Origin: Mya arenaria
Taxonomy: Eukaryota; Mollusca; Bivalvia; Myida; Myidae
Assembly (NCBI RefSeq): GCF_026914265.1
Contig: NC_069127.1
Span: 25,496,637 to 25,560,636 of the forward strand
Length of the DNA: 64,000 bases
Direction: 5' to 3'
Both the position numbers and the translations under genes were made by a program. Shown piece after piece: positions 12,621-23,560 of the stretch (position 1 is the first letter of the stretch; every line of letters begins with the position of its first letter). The notes below the pieces were generated by a model. It worked only from the letters and a program-made list of their open reading frames with translations, was not told the origin of the DNA and did no database searches.

Positions 12621-12919
12621 AACTGAGATCTTTTTTGGAAACCTTGCTGCTGAACTGATGGAAATTTTTGACTATGCACATTGATGTTTGTATTTAACCT
12701 TGAAAGAAGCATCTTTTCAAACAATTTATATATTATACTATATTTGTTTCCCTATCAATTCTGTTGTATATTTTTTTAGAGATTTTAGACTTTAAATAAG
12801 AATTATGTTGATGATAGTCACAACAAACAATTTTCCATTCATCGAAATCAAATTTAAGTATGTATTTTGGCTAAGTGAAGTAATCTACTTAAGCCTGTTA
12901 AGCTTAAGATGTTTCGAGA

Positions 12920-13055
12920 AAATGAGGCCTGCATATCTTGCTAATTGCATTGCTGTCACAGTAGGGGCCAATTTCCTGTGTATTCGTTTATTTGCTCAGG
13001 GCTATTTAGGGTCCGGGGGGGGGGTCACTTATAGAAGGCTTAAACTAGGCCTTTA
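12920..13055 (+). repeat. Interspersed repeat, inverted relative to the one at 22384-22610
   Basis: The segment GGGGCCAATTTCCTG ... GGGCTATTTAGGGTCCG followed by a run of G matches the reverse complement of 22430-22580. No coding capacity and no clear ends. Confidence 0.6.
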
Positions 13056-13399
13056 AAGGTTTATCTCTCAAAAATGATGTTTGTTATACATGTGTATGTA
13101 TTGATTTTGAAAGAGAGTGTCACTTTAATCAGAAAGATACTCATTCTACCCAGGTTTCAGTATATATATATAATCTTGTTATTAATAATAATGCAATTAA
13201 GTTTCTTAATTTCGTTTAGACAGCCACTCAAGCAGCGCACCTCAATATCAGGGTCACATGACTTGGTCCTAGGGGATTCTCGGAGATTTGGCTCCGGTCT
13301 TCCAGGTGTTAGCAGCAGTGCACCCTCGTTTCTCGCAATAGCTGGACGCTTCTCTTTAACGTATATTATTATTTAATGTACAGTATTTTTATTTATCTT

Positions 13400-14286
13400 A
13401 ATAATGAGTGATGACGAACAAGAATTACTGAAATAACTGACTTCAACTTTGACGAATGGTCATATAGACTTGGTCTCAGCCGTAATATGATGATGATTTG
13501 TTATTCAGCTAAAAGCATCAAGCTATCATTAAAAGACAACATTTAAACAAACAAAACAACAAAATCACTTTCTTTCATATTTAATCATTGCTGGGTAAAA
13601 TATTAAACATTAACAATTAAATGCGTTCAATAATTACGTATTAAAAACATGTTTTGAGCAATATTTCCTGATAAATTATATGAACATGAGAAGCAAAGCT
13701 ACCCTAAGCAGTGCGAGGTAGCATGTAGATGGGTTTAATAACAAAGTAAAATATGCTAAACGATAAAAGAAAAGCGTGAACATAGTTTGTATAAAAACGG
13801 CACATCAAAATAATGCTGATATTAATATGTAAATAAAAATAAGACAAATGATATGGTTATGGCACCTTTCAGAACAGAACATGCATTAATAAAATGGTCG
13901 CATGCATATAAAGCAAAATATTGTACAAAAATGTCAACAACTACAAACATTCATACATTTTTTTTAAAAATCGAAATCACAAATAAAATATTCAAAATAA
14001 ATAAATAAATGCTGTAAGTGATGCTGATGTCTAAATGTGTAAAACTATGAATAATAAATAAATAAAAACATTCCAAGTGACCCTAATGTATGAGTGTTTC
14101 GTCGATATGGTATATACTATGTAAAATGTAACCACTTGTAAATATGTCCAATACTTCCGGTAGTAACACCAAAAATAGATAAATAAATATACATTGTTTT
14201 CGTGACTAGTTCGATAACTTTCTTGTTGCACATCATTTCAAACAACCTTTATATTGGCGACGCACCACCTTTCAAGATCTAAATTT
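13400..14286. other. AT-rich flank downstream of the IAP gene
   Basis: It should hold the IAP 3' UTR at its right end (minus-strand transcript). A possible minus-strand AATAAA lies at 13388-13393, which would give a long 3' UTR of about 0.9 kb; this is not secure. An (AAAT)n run is at about 13990-14010. I see nothing else. Confidence 0.4.
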
Positions 14287-16715
14287 CTACGACATGTAAG
14301 CTCGAACCGTCCCTTTTATGACTTTGCGACATATGGCACACTTTCGCAGCACACTTGCGCATTCTACACAAGCCACCAAGTGGCCACATGGCAAAAACAC
14401 GACGCAGGCGTCTTTGTCCATGCATACTTTGCACATCATTTGCTGCTTCAATTGCTCGTTTTCATACTTCAGCTTTTTGGCAACTGTAAGAAAATGACAA
14501 ACATGTTTAATGTGCTAAAACATAACCATGTCCGCAAGACACTTTACAATGAGCAGAGTATACAGTATTTTACGACACCAGGACCGATATCTCGAAAATT
14601 ACACTTTAGTAAATTATTTCAATTAGCTTAAAACATAATCAAATTTGATTTTGATGGATAAACATTAATTTGTTTATGAATGAGTATCATCAAGTTAATT
14701 CCTAATTTAAGCATTAAAGTAGAAGAAGGAAATATAACTCAATAATAGAAAAGAAAGTGTGAGCGTAGCTTGATCCTGTTATAGGGAATAAGTTTCGAGA
14801 AATTCGTGCCTGGTGCATTCAGATAACATTGTGTGTTTTTATCTTAAATTTAATCGTAAACGATGTGTTTTTATTGTAATTTCAATAAGCTCTGCCATAA
14901 AGCAGTGATTAAAATTAGCATTAGCTAGAGCAGATTTAAACCCATGGTTTTATAGCTACCTTCATTCGGGTTAACTTCGCTTTCCTTGAGAAGAACTTCA
15001 CTCTTGAGAACCTCTGTCTTATATTTAGTAGAGTGTTCGTGCTCATCGTGATCTTCGTCCTCAGGGGGTGGTGTTAAGGACTTCTGCGAGTGATACTCCG
15101 AAAGAGGTTGATGTGAGCAGATTTCAGCAGAGGAAATCAAGTACTCGACAGCCTCATCGGGCTGAACTGGTCCTGAAATTTAGAAGATAGTTGTTGTTTT
15201 TTATCGAAGAGTTAAATCATTGCTTAATAGGACTTGCTTGCATTGTAATATTTATAAATACTAGCTTGACATGTAAGATTCAGGAGATTAACGGCTTTGA
15301 TATGTTGGACCTGCCCTACCTTAACCCTTCCTATGATAAGAATTATTATTTTTATAGCTTTGTTTATGATATTAACATGTATTTATTCTGAATAAATTAT
15401 ATAAGGCATTACGAATAAAACTCGTTGAGAATCCCTTTATTTCTTGTTTTATGGAGAATTATAATTATTACTAAGCTTTAAATAATTATGATATTTACCG
15501 GAATTTATTCTGCGTAAATTATTTAAGGCATTGTCAATGGAACTTCTTGGAAAACCCATATCTTGAAGTTCTTTGAGTAGATCTTCATCACAGTCAGTAT
15601 TTGATTGCGTTTGCGTTTGGGGGAAGTCTTGAGAATTAGAGTAGACGACGTATTCTTGTTCATCTGAGCCCCCGAATGCTCCAACAAGTCGACATGAATC
15701 GATGAAACTCTGCCCCTTCTTTTGCTGCACGAACTCGCAGTTCGGGAACCAGCGCGCATGCTCAATCCAAGGATCGTCACCAGCCTCCCAATTGCGCATG
15801 CCTCCACCGCAAGAGAAACAGCGGACACAATCGGCAACCCCTGAAATGTAAAATAAATTGTATTTAAGTCGCGATATCGTTGCTGTTAATATAACGATTT
15901 TGATAATATAAACACATAGAGAATTGCATTATATCTTTGTTTTTTTTCGCATTGAGCACAATTATATTTTGTTGCATCTAACCTGTGTAGAACAGACCAG
16001 CATCCGCCAACAGATTTGAAGTAATGATATGGGAGAACGCCCAACTTATAAAGGTGGCCAATCTAGCAGTCTTTGAGTCGTAGTCAGGGTATTTCGCACA
16101 ACTTTGGGGTATAAGAGTTGTCTCCCGTCTCTCGCAATATATTGAATCGACTGCTCCACGCTCCAATTCGCTTGTATTTGGAAATCCAGCTTGCGCGATA
16201 TTTATAGCATCGTAACTTTGTTTGATATTTATAGATTCAAAATCTTTAACGGGAATCCCGTGTTTATCCGGCCCGGTGACTAAATCGTCAGGTCCACCAC
16301 TAGCTGATTCTTCTGGAATTTTCTGGGTTTCCGTTTCAGAATCACAGTCTCTATGATGAATAGGAATGTTAGACTTGTCTAATTTATTCATAAACGGACA
16401 CTTTGGCTGCAACTGTTTATGTATTTCATCGACAGTCAGTTCCATCGGCCACTCATTATTTTTAACTCCACAACTGAAACATTGCATGAAATCCTTTTCC
16501 CCGTTGTAGAAAAATCCACTTTGTGCCAACCTAACGAAACTTGCATCCATCTTCTCTTGCAGCTTGTAAAAGGATCCAAACCGTGCCCATTCATTTTTCA
16601 TTTGATCGACAACTGTATCGCGTGCAATATGCTTCCCCTGATACGACAACGCCTTGCTCTTTAAATTTCCATTTGCACCGTGAGAGTCAAACTGATTTTC
16701 GCGTATACCTTCCAT
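14287..16715 (-). CDS. Inhibitor of apoptosis protein (BIR-BIR-UBA-RING), four exons, 494 aa
   Basis: Exons: 16715-15983, 15840-15499, 15172-14960, 14483-14287. All introns start GT and end AG, junctions fall in phase 1, and the joined frame is open for 494 codons. BIR1 (about 42-109) has zinc ligands C79, C82, H99, C106 but a degenerate front. BIR2 (about 209-282) is split by intron 1 and has C252, C255, H272, C279 and the G-W-x(5)-P-W core. UBA lies at about 323-365 ([19 protein letters not shown]). A short acidic and coiled linker follows. The C-terminal RING is C447-x2-C450-x11-C462-x-H464-x3-C468-x2-C471-x6-C478-x2-C481. Proteins of this plan act in the cytosol as E3 ubiquitin ligases that restrain caspases and tune NF-kB signalling. 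There is no CARD, unlike vertebrate cIAP1/2. Bivalves carry many IAP genes. The start is the first ATG in the frame, with a TATA-like region 45-70 bases upstream. It looks intact and functional. Confidence 0.93.
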
Positions 16716-16756
16716 GTTGCTTGATATTTACTAATGTGCAGCTCTTTATCCATCAA

Positions 16757-16836
16757 CCCATTATATATTTAACCCAACTATATAAATAGAAAATGGAAAT
16801 TCCAGCTTGAATGTACCAGAATATACCAGAAATTTC
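16757..16836 (-). promoter_or_regulatory. Putative IAP promoter: TATA-like box plus step-type heat-shock element
   Basis: On the minus strand, GAAATTTC is followed by TTC units at exact 10-base steps: positions 16836-16834, 16831-16829 (as GAA on plus), 16821-16819 and 16811-16809. TTC-n7-TTC-n7-TTC is the step-type arrangement known to bind heat shock factor, here with an added GAAnnTTC pair. TATA-like tracts follow at 16781-16789 (TATTTATA) and 16761-16768, and the ATG is at 16715. Spacing is right for a core promoter; function is inferred. Confidence 0.5.
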
Positions 16837-16950
16837 GTAATCGGTCATGAGTAACGCACTTACAGACAATGCATTGACTCCACCCATTTTGAACATCCCC
16901 ATTGCATACCATACCCCAATAAAATGCAACATGTCGAATTTTAATCCTTA

Positions 16951-17093
16951 ATTAAACTTTTGACTACTGAGCTTGTTTCTGTAACTTTTCACTTAATTAT
17001 GGAATTCATTGTTAATTACGTGGATGTTCAAATACCTGTAAACAACAAATAACAGTGTAAACAAATTCGACTTACACGTTGAACAGTATTGTG
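16951..17093 (+). repeat. Left half of a duplicated target segment
   Basis: This segment continues at 21826-21923 after the LTR element. The same ~230-base sequence is present uninterrupted at 22156-22385, so the locus was duplicated and one copy received the insertion. Confidence 0.85.
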
Positions 17094-17310
17094 TGTTCTA
17101 TATCTATGGAACGGACTATAGATAGACTGACCACGTGATTGGCCAGAGCCCGCGGAGCCCGGCACGCTCCAGCGTCAGTCATTAACTATAGCTCGATAGG
17201 ATAACATGCAACTGTAGATTGTGTATTAAACTGTTAAATAGACATAGCCTTTTGTACTTGCCTTCACCCTTGTGTTGACTTTACATTAGCACTACTACAA
17301 ATATAAAACA
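17094..17310 (+). repeat. 5' LTR
   Basis: It is 217 bases, TGTTCTAT...AAAACA, apparently identical to the right LTR at 21604-21820. It contains a GC-rich patch with CACGTG. Confidence 0.95.
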
Positions 17311-17391
17311 TGGTGTCAGAAAATAGACGAATTACGTAGTCCTGTGACAGTGATCTTGACATTATTTGGACTTAATTCATAACAGCGAAAT

Positions 17392-20300
17392 ATGGATATG
17401 TCAGGAATTACACCTCCGTGCATGGATTGGGACAGTACAAACCTCCCGGAGGCGTGGGAAAGGTTCAAGCGACACGTGGAACTCATCTTCACTGGACCTT
17501 TGAGCTCCAAATCAGAGATAGAGAAAGTGTCATATCTTCTCTTGTGGATAGGCGACAAAGGCCGCGACGTTCATCAAGCGTGGACTCTGACTGAAGCCGA
17601 GAAAAAGAGCCTGAAATCCATTTACAAGAAATTTCAAGCTCACGTCCAGCCAAAACTCAACCCAATTTTCGCGCGCTTCAGATTCTACAACGAAGTTCAA
17701 GGAGCTGACACTATCGACAAATTTGTCACTCGACTACGACTACGCTCACGTGACTGTAAGTTCAACGCAAACGAAGACGAAATGATCAGAGACAGGATCG
17801 TTTTCGGCACGAACAATTCAAGAATAAGGGAAAAACTCATCAATGAAGGAGAGAAGCTAACGCTTGACAAAGCACTCCAGATAGCTCAAAGCTTTGAGTA
17901 CTGCCAGACTCAAATGGCAACCATGAATTTGACGTCAACGCAAACGGACACACCGCCAGTCACCCCAACACCCGTGGACGCCATACACAGACGTAACGGA
18001 CGTAAGCCACCGCCAGACAACCACCAACAGCAGCGCCAACCACCACAGCAGCGCCAACAACAACGTTCATACCAACGATATGAGAAATCATGTGACAATT
18101 GCGGACGAGTGCACGGACCTACCAAAACTCAGTGCCCAGCATTTGGCAAATTGTGTAACAAGTGCCAAAAACAAAATCATTTTAGACATATGTGCAGAAG
18201 TAACCAGAATTACCACAAATCTGTACATGACATTGACGCTAGTGCTGTAGACGGTGCATGTGGATATTCATGTGACACACCGGAATACTACATCGACATG
18301 GTAAGCACACGTTCTTTATCACAATCGCCAGACCGTGCCTTCGTTCCCATCACTCTTGGTCCTAGCAAAGTACCAATACATTTCAAAATTGATACAGGCA
18401 GTGAATGCAACATAGTTTCACATGAAACGTTCAAACGCCTAAAATTAAGTGACCCTCTCGAGCCCCCCGACAGCAAACTGACCTCTTACTCAGGCGACCT
18501 TCTCAAGGTTCTTGGAAAAGTGAGTCTTCCCTGCTGCCACAAATCTGATACAATCATGGCTACAATCTATGTTGTTGAGAATCGTGCCCCTCCATTGTTA
18601 GGACTCAGATCATCACTAGAGTTGAATTTGATCAAGCTGACCTACTCTGTAGAAAACTCCCCCAAAGAGCCCCAAGTACTGACTAGGGATTCTGTAATGT
18701 CCAAATACAAAGAGCTTTTCCATGGAGTTGGGGAAATTCCAGGGTTTGCGAAATTACACCTTAAGGAAAATGCAGTCCCCGTTGTGAACCCCCCGCGAAA
18801 AGTGCCCGAAGCTCTTAAACCACGACTTAAGGACGAACTCGACCGCATGGTCAAAGACGGAATTGTCACTAAGGTCACCGAACCCACTGACTGGGTAAAT
18901 TCGATAGTTTTGGTAGAAAAGCCAAAGACAGGTAAACTTAGGGTTTGCATTGACCCAAAGGCTCTAAATGACTCAATCCGTAGACCGCATTACCCAATGC
19001 CGACTTTAGACGACGTGACGTCAGAGCTATGTGGGGCTACACATTTCAGTATTCTAGATATTACGCATGCGTATTGGAGTGTCAAACTAGATCACGAGTC
19101 TTCCCTACTTACAACGTTCAGTACGCCTTTCGGCAGATATAGATACCTAAGGCTCCCATTTGGCATCACATCTTCAGGCGACATATTTCAGCAGAAATGC
19201 AATGAAATCTTTGAAAACTTGCCCGGAATTCATGCCATAGTAGACGACATTTTGATACATGGTCGCTCACGGTCAGAACACGACGAAAATTTGCGAAAAG
19301 CGCTCAATAGAGCACACGAAATAGGCATTAAATTTAATCCCGACAAATGCGTTATCGGAGCGACAGAAGTCCCTTTCTTTGGTCACGTCATTTCTAGTCA
19401 TGGCCTCAAACCCGACAATGCCAAAATAGACGCCATTGTGAAACTCAAAACGCCGGACTCCCGCGCAGAGTTAGAAACATTCCTCGGCATGGTCAATTAC
19501 TTGGCCAAATTCGCGCCAAAACTCGCCGAAACCACATCCCCTCTCCGGAGCCTCTTGCAGAAAGATATCGAGTTCTTTTGGGATGAGCCGCAGACACGCG
19601 CGTTCGAAAAGGTCAAGGAGACGATAACAAGCTCACCCGTTCTAGGTTACTTTGACCCAAAGAAGCCCTTAGTCTTAGAATGTGACGCATCACAAAACGG
19701 GCTCGGATGCTCCTTATGGCAGGACGGTAGGCCCATAGCATACGCTTCAAAAAGCTTAACTAATACTGAGAAAATGTACGCAAACATTGAACGCGAACTC
19801 CTTGCAATCGTGTTTGGTTGTAAGCGATTCCATCAGTTTACGTATGGTAGACACGTAATAGTTCACAGTGACCACCGACCGATTTCTGCAATAATGAAAA
19901 AAACCCTGTCGGCAGCCCCTCCCAGGCTTCAGAGATTGCTGCTATCTCTGCAAAAGTATGACGTAACAGTAGAACACGTACGCGGAAAGGACATTCCCGT
20001 TTCTGATTACTTGTCAAGGCACTCAGTAAATGAAACTTACCCGACACTGATTGAAGGTTTGGACACACACGTCCATTCGGTTAAAAGACAGCTTCTTGTA
20101 ACCGACTCACGACTTGAAAAAATAAGACAGGCTATTAGAGACGATCATGACATGAAAGTATTGAAACGGACTATACTACAAGGTTGGCCGGAATCGCGGT
20201 CAGACTGCGAGTCCGCGGTAACCGATTTCTGGAATCACCGGGACGAATTGTCATTCGAAGATGAACTATTTTTCAGAGGTCAAACACTCCTCATTCCAAA

Positions 20301-21426
20301 ATCCCTGCAAGTAGAAATGGTTAAACAGGTTCACACAGGTCACCTAGGTGTAACCAAGACTTTACAGCGCGCCAAAGACTGTTTGTTTTGGCCTGGCATG
20401 CAAAGGCAGATCACAGAACACGTGTTGCAATGCCCTATATGTTTGACTCACAGAGATTCAAATACGAAAGAACCCATGATCTCTCTAGAATTCCCAGACA
20501 GACCGTACCAAGTTTTGTCAACAGACTTGTTTCATTTGGACGGCAGAGACTATCTACTTACGATTGATCATTATTCAAGATTTTTTGAAGTTGACCATTT
20601 GACAAATACACGATCTAGTACGATTGTTCACAAACTGCAGGCACATTTTGCTCGCAATGGAATTTGCGATGTTTTACATAGTGATAATGGGCCTCAATTT
20701 TCGAGCTCAGAATTCGCTGATTTTGCAAAATCATGGAATTTCAAACATCAAACGTCTTCACCTCTTCATCCCCAGGGTAACTGCTTGGCTGAACGCGGAG
20801 TAGGTATTGCGAAGAAAATTATGAAAAAAGCAAGAGATAGTGGTCAAAATGTATACCTTGCTTTATTAGAATATAGAAATACGCCACTAGATTGTGGATA
20901 CACCCCTGTTCAACTACTTTGTAGTCGCAGAACCAAATCAGTTTTGCCAATCACAAACAAAGCTATATTGCCCCAAATAGTGAATGCTAGCAAGGTGAAA
21001 CAGACGGCTATTCATACAAAATCGAAGCAAAAGCAGCATCACGATTCATCATCAAGGCAATTAAAGCCCATATCCATTAATGACTCTGTTAGAGTTCAAA
21101 CAGGAAAAATTTGGGTTCCTGCAAAAGTCGCGCAACAAAATGGACCGAGGTCATTCACTGTACAAACACGAGATGGAAAAATTTACCGCCGAAATCGCAA
21201 AGTTCTACATAAAACAAATGAAATTGTGTCAGACATCCTGCCTTTAGATTACAACATTTCGGCTAGCTCTCCGATTTCCCCAGATGCGCCCCAGTCGGTC
21301 AGCTCAGGTCAAATTCCGACTTCAAGCAATTCAAACAGTGAATCAGGCTCCCCTTATGTAACACGGTCTGGCAGATTTGTGAGAAGGAATGTGCGCAACT
21401 ATGATCAGAACTGGGTTAACCACTAA
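17392..21426 (+). CDS. Gag-Pol polyprotein of the LTR element (1344 aa)
   Basis: A single frame. The N-terminal Gag region is followed by a Gln/Pro-rich linker and two CCHC-type zinc knuckles (about residues 234-268). Then come an aspartic protease (FKIDTGSECNIV, about 330-342), reverse transcriptase (about 470-660, with AIVDDILIHG near 614), RNase H (LECDASQNG near 762), and an integrase with an HHCC zinc domain (from about 980) and a DDE core (about 1043-1132). No chromodomain or envelope is seen. Domain order PR-RT-RH-IN is that of Ty3/Gypsy. The start chosen is the first ATG after the leader. Confidence 0.93.
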   Translation: MDMSGITPPCMDWDSTNLPEAWERFKRHVELIFTGPLSSKSEIEKVSYLLLWIGDKGRDVHQAWTLTEAEKKSLKSIYKKFQAHVQPKLNPIFARFRFYNEVQGADTIDKFVTRLRLRSRDCKFNANEDEMIRDRIVFGTNNSRIREKLINEGEKLTLDKALQIAQSFEYCQTQMATMNLTSTQTDTPPVTPTPVDAIHRRNGRKPPPDNHQQQRQPPQQRQQQRSYQRYEKSCDNCGRVHGPTKTQCPAFGKLCNKCQKQNHFRHMCRSNQNYHKSVHDIDASAVDGACGYSCDTPEYYIDMVSTRSLSQSPDRAFVPITLGPSKVPIHFKIDTGSECNIVSHETFKRLKLSDPLEPPDSKLTSYSGDLLKVLGKVSLPCCHKSDTIMATIYVVENRAPPLLGLRSSLELNLIKLTYSVENSPKEPQVLTRDSVMSKYKELFHGVGEIPGFAKLHLKENAVPVVNPPRKVPEALKPRLKDELDRMVKDGIVTKVTEPTDWVNSIVLVEKPKTGKLRVCIDPKALNDSIRRPHYPMPTLDDVTSELCGATHFSILDITHAYWSVKLDHESSLLTTFSTPFGRYRYLRLPFGITSSGDIFQQKCNEIFENLPGIHAIVDDILIHGRSRSEHDENLRKALNRAHEIGIKFNPDKCVIGATEVPFFGHVISSHGLKPDNAKIDAIVKLKTPDSRAELETFLGMVNYLAKFAPKLAETTSPLRSLLQKDIEFFWDEPQTRAFEKVKETITSSPVLGYFDPKKPLVLECDASQNGLGCSLWQDGRPIAYASKSLTNTEKMYANIERELLAIVFGCKRFHQFTYGRHVIVHSDHRPISAIMKKTLSAAPPRLQRLLLSLQKYDVTVEHVRGKDIPVSDYLSRHSVNETYPTLIEGLDTHVHSVKRQLLVTDSRLEKIRQAIRDDHDMKVLKRTILQGWPESRSDCESAVTDFWNHRDELSFEDELFFRGQTLLIPKSLQVEMVKQVHTGHLGVTKTLQRAKDCLFWPGMQRQITEHVLQCPICLTHRDSNTKEPMISLEFPDRPYQVLSTDLFHLDGRDYLLTIDHYSRFFEVDHLTNTRSSTIVHKLQAHFARNGICDVLHSDNGPQFSSSEFADFAKSWNFKHQTSSPLHPQGNCLAERGVGIAKKIMKKARDSGQNVYLALLEYRNTPLDCGYTPVQLLCSRRTKSVLPITNKAILPQIVNASKVKQTAIHTKSKQKQHHDSSSRQLKPISINDSVRVQTGKIWVPAKVAQQNGPRSFTVQTRDGKIYRRNRKVLHKTNEIVSDILPLDYNISASSPISPDAPQSVSSGQIPTSSNSNSESGSPYVTRSGRFVRRNVRNYDQNWVNH

Positions 21427-21603
21427 TCAGCGATCAAATGCTGATAAGCACATTTTCCTTTACCTGTGCTTTGAACAATGTAGGAGCAGTGGTTAACTAG
21501 CACGATTTATTGTTTTTACATGTAATGTATACAACTAATCCACATTGGTATAAGCATCTCATTTTGTAATGCAATAACTTATTTTATTCCAGAACGAGGA
21601 AGA

Positions 21604-21820
21604 TGTTCTATATCTATGGAACGGACTATAGATAGACTGACCACGTGATTGGCCAGAGCCCGCGGAGCCCGGCACGCTCCAGCGTCAGTCATTAACTATA
21701 GCTCGATAGGATAACATGCAACTGTAGATTGTGTATTAAACTGTTAAATAGACATAGCCTTTTGTACTTGCCTTCACCCTTGTGTTGACTTTACATTAGC
21801 ACTACTACAAATATAAAACA
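21604..21820 (+). repeat. 3' LTR
   Basis: It is 217 bases, matching 17094-17310 throughout by eye, and followed by the second TTGTG target duplication. Confidence 0.95.
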
Positions 21821-22155
21821 TTGTGTGCACCTATTTCAATGTTTAACTTGTGGCTTAAGCATCTAAAGCACGCGAGTGCTCGCCTGATTTTTAAAACGTA
21901 TGTCCATTGCTAGATATTCTAAGTTTTTTTTCATATTTCCTCACATTGTTGGCACTCGCTGAAAAAGGCAATGCATTCAAATTTTACTGACCGTTCGAAG
22001 GCGGTACCTAACAATCCTTTATAAACATACCTAGTTTTGTATGTAGTATATAATTATGCACTGTGTTGTCTGTGGAGTTTTGTGCTGTTCTTCCATGTTT
22101 CTTGTTTATATGTTTTCGTTTTTGTGTTATAAGTCTTTTGCGTTTACCATGTGTC

Positions 22156-22385
22156 ATTAAACTTTTGACTACTGAGCTTGTTTCTGTAGATTTTCACTTA
22201 ATTATAGAATTCATTGTTTATTACGTGGATGTTCAAATACCTGAAACAGTGTAAACAAATTCGACTTACACGTTGAACAGTATTGTGTCCACCTATTTCA
22301 ATGCTTAACTTGTGGCTTGAGCATCTAAAGCACGCGAGTGCTCGTCTGATTTTTAAAACGTATGTCCATTGCTAGATATTCTAAG
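22156..22385 (+). repeat. Paralogous empty target site of the LTR element
   Basis: It matches 16951-17093 joined to 21826-21923, with a single GTATTGTG at the junction where the element is inserted in the other copy. A few substitutions separate the copies. Confidence 0.85.
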
Positions 22386-22610
22386 GTATTTAGCCTTCTA
22401 AAAGCGACCCCCTTCCCCTCCCCCCAATCAGTGTATAAAACACAACCTTTGTGTATTGATAATAATCTAATTGCCTTGTGCCCTCTTACCTGTGCAGTTT
22501 TGAAGGTTTTATTAAAGAAACGGACCCTAAATGGCCCTGAGCCAATAAACGACAGGAAATTGGCCCCTGCTGTGACATCAGTGCAATAAGCAAGAGATGC
22601 ACAGCAGGGG
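22386..22610. repeat. Interspersed repeat (second copy, inverse of 12920-13055)
   Basis: It contains GACCCCC..., GGGTCCG-type and CAGGAAATTGGCCCC blocks that match the reverse complement of 12920-13055. No gene. Confidence 0.55.
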
Positions 22611-22830
22611 AGTGTCATGCCAAACATTCCTTACACTAGGCTAATTTAAAACACTAATAAGTGTCGCATCGCGATGAAGTTGTAACATTATTGTGTCAAG
22701 TTTGTGACCTGCAATCGTTTAAACGCTGCTTGAAAGTATGAAGAAACATATTTATATCCGCGACGTCCTGCGATATCCAAACATAACCAAAGACAAACCT
22801 AAACAGCAGATTTTAAGTGGGGAGGATAAC

Positions 22831-23055
22831 GCACTAGTCAATTGTAACCACGTCCCCCCCACCAGCAAAGCCCGGGTACCATCCCCTGCGGGGACGAACT
22901 GATGGTAAAATCCCCTCCCAAATACACCCGAACCCCATGACACCTAGGTAAGGCCCATTCACCTTTATATTTGGCACGAAGACAAAACCCACCGCATTCA
23001 ACCGGCACTGCGGGGCCACCTGGAAGGTAAAAGCATACTTTCCCGGATATCCCGT
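22831..23055. mobile_element. Truncated C-run MITE, CACTAGTCAATTGTAACCACG end
   Basis: Same family as 35986-36303: left end GTCAATTGTAACCACG, a run of C, then CCCTGCGGGGACGA...CTGATGGTAAAA and GCACTGCGGGGCCACCTGG. The right inverted end is missing. No protein is encoded. Confidence 0.65.
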
Positions 23056-23454
23056 GTATACCACCGAAAACTACCTGATCGACAAGAAATCACATAACTT
23101 GCTTGAGCATAATGCTGACAACGTTAAAATTCGGCTTTTCATGAAAATATGTTATCGTTACTTAGGATTAACTATTTCCACACAAATTTGTTGTATTGTA
23201 GGGAAGGGGATGGGGTCAAATCAGTTTCCGGGCTTTTTTTGTCTCAATATGGTGTAAAACTTTCAAATATACGCATTATATGAATGCTAGTTATTGAACG
23301 TTGTCCTTGACAACGTCATACAAAACAGTTACACAACCCTCGTGTTGAATTTATACATTTCGTTCTACGCACTCTTGTATTAATACTGTAGTCGATTGTG
23401 ACAAAAGCTGCCAGATTAGAGTAACACGCTTGACTTTATCTCCGAAGAAGAAAA

Positions 23455-23560
23455 CAGTTCATTTGGAGAGACCATGAAAAGGTGTCCCTCGTGGGGAGCA
23501 AATCCGCAACCCCTTAGGTGAGAGGCAGACAATACTACCACACTCAGCTTACCGTAGATA
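23455..23560 (-). repeat. tRNA-derived SINE-like fragment
   Basis: On the minus strand it reads GTGTGGTAGTATTGTCTGCC then CTCTCACC then GGTTGCGGATTTGC, resembling a decayed tRNA with A and B boxes and a CTC anticodon-like loop. It is not a functional tRNA, because the arms do not pair well. Confidence 0.4.

Larger units (their letters stand above)
17089..21825 (+). mobile_element. Ty3/Gypsy LTR retrotransposon, Mag/Steamer-like, whole-looking
   Basis: The element is 17094-21820 (about 4.73 kb), flanked by a TTGTG target duplication (17089-17093 and 21821-21825). The 217-base LTRs begin TG and end CA and appear identical by eye, so the insertion is very young. A primer-binding site TGGTGTCAGAA begins right after the left LTR and fits a leucine tRNA, as reported for Steamer. 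A purine-rich tract (about 21591-21603) precedes the right LTR. One long gag-pol frame fills the interior. Single-frame gag-pol of about 1340 aa with short LTRs matches the Steamer-like elements of bivalves. It looks whole; I noticed no break. Confidence 0.95.

Noticed and set aside
13200-13380. GC-richer plus-strand frame (QPLKQRTSISGSHDLVLGDS...)
   Set aside because: No recognisable domain, no second copy in the window and no splice context; insufficient support.
23455-23560. Possible tRNA gene on the minus strand
   Set aside because: A- and B-box-like strings exist but the acceptor and T stems do not pair; better seen as a SINE fragment.
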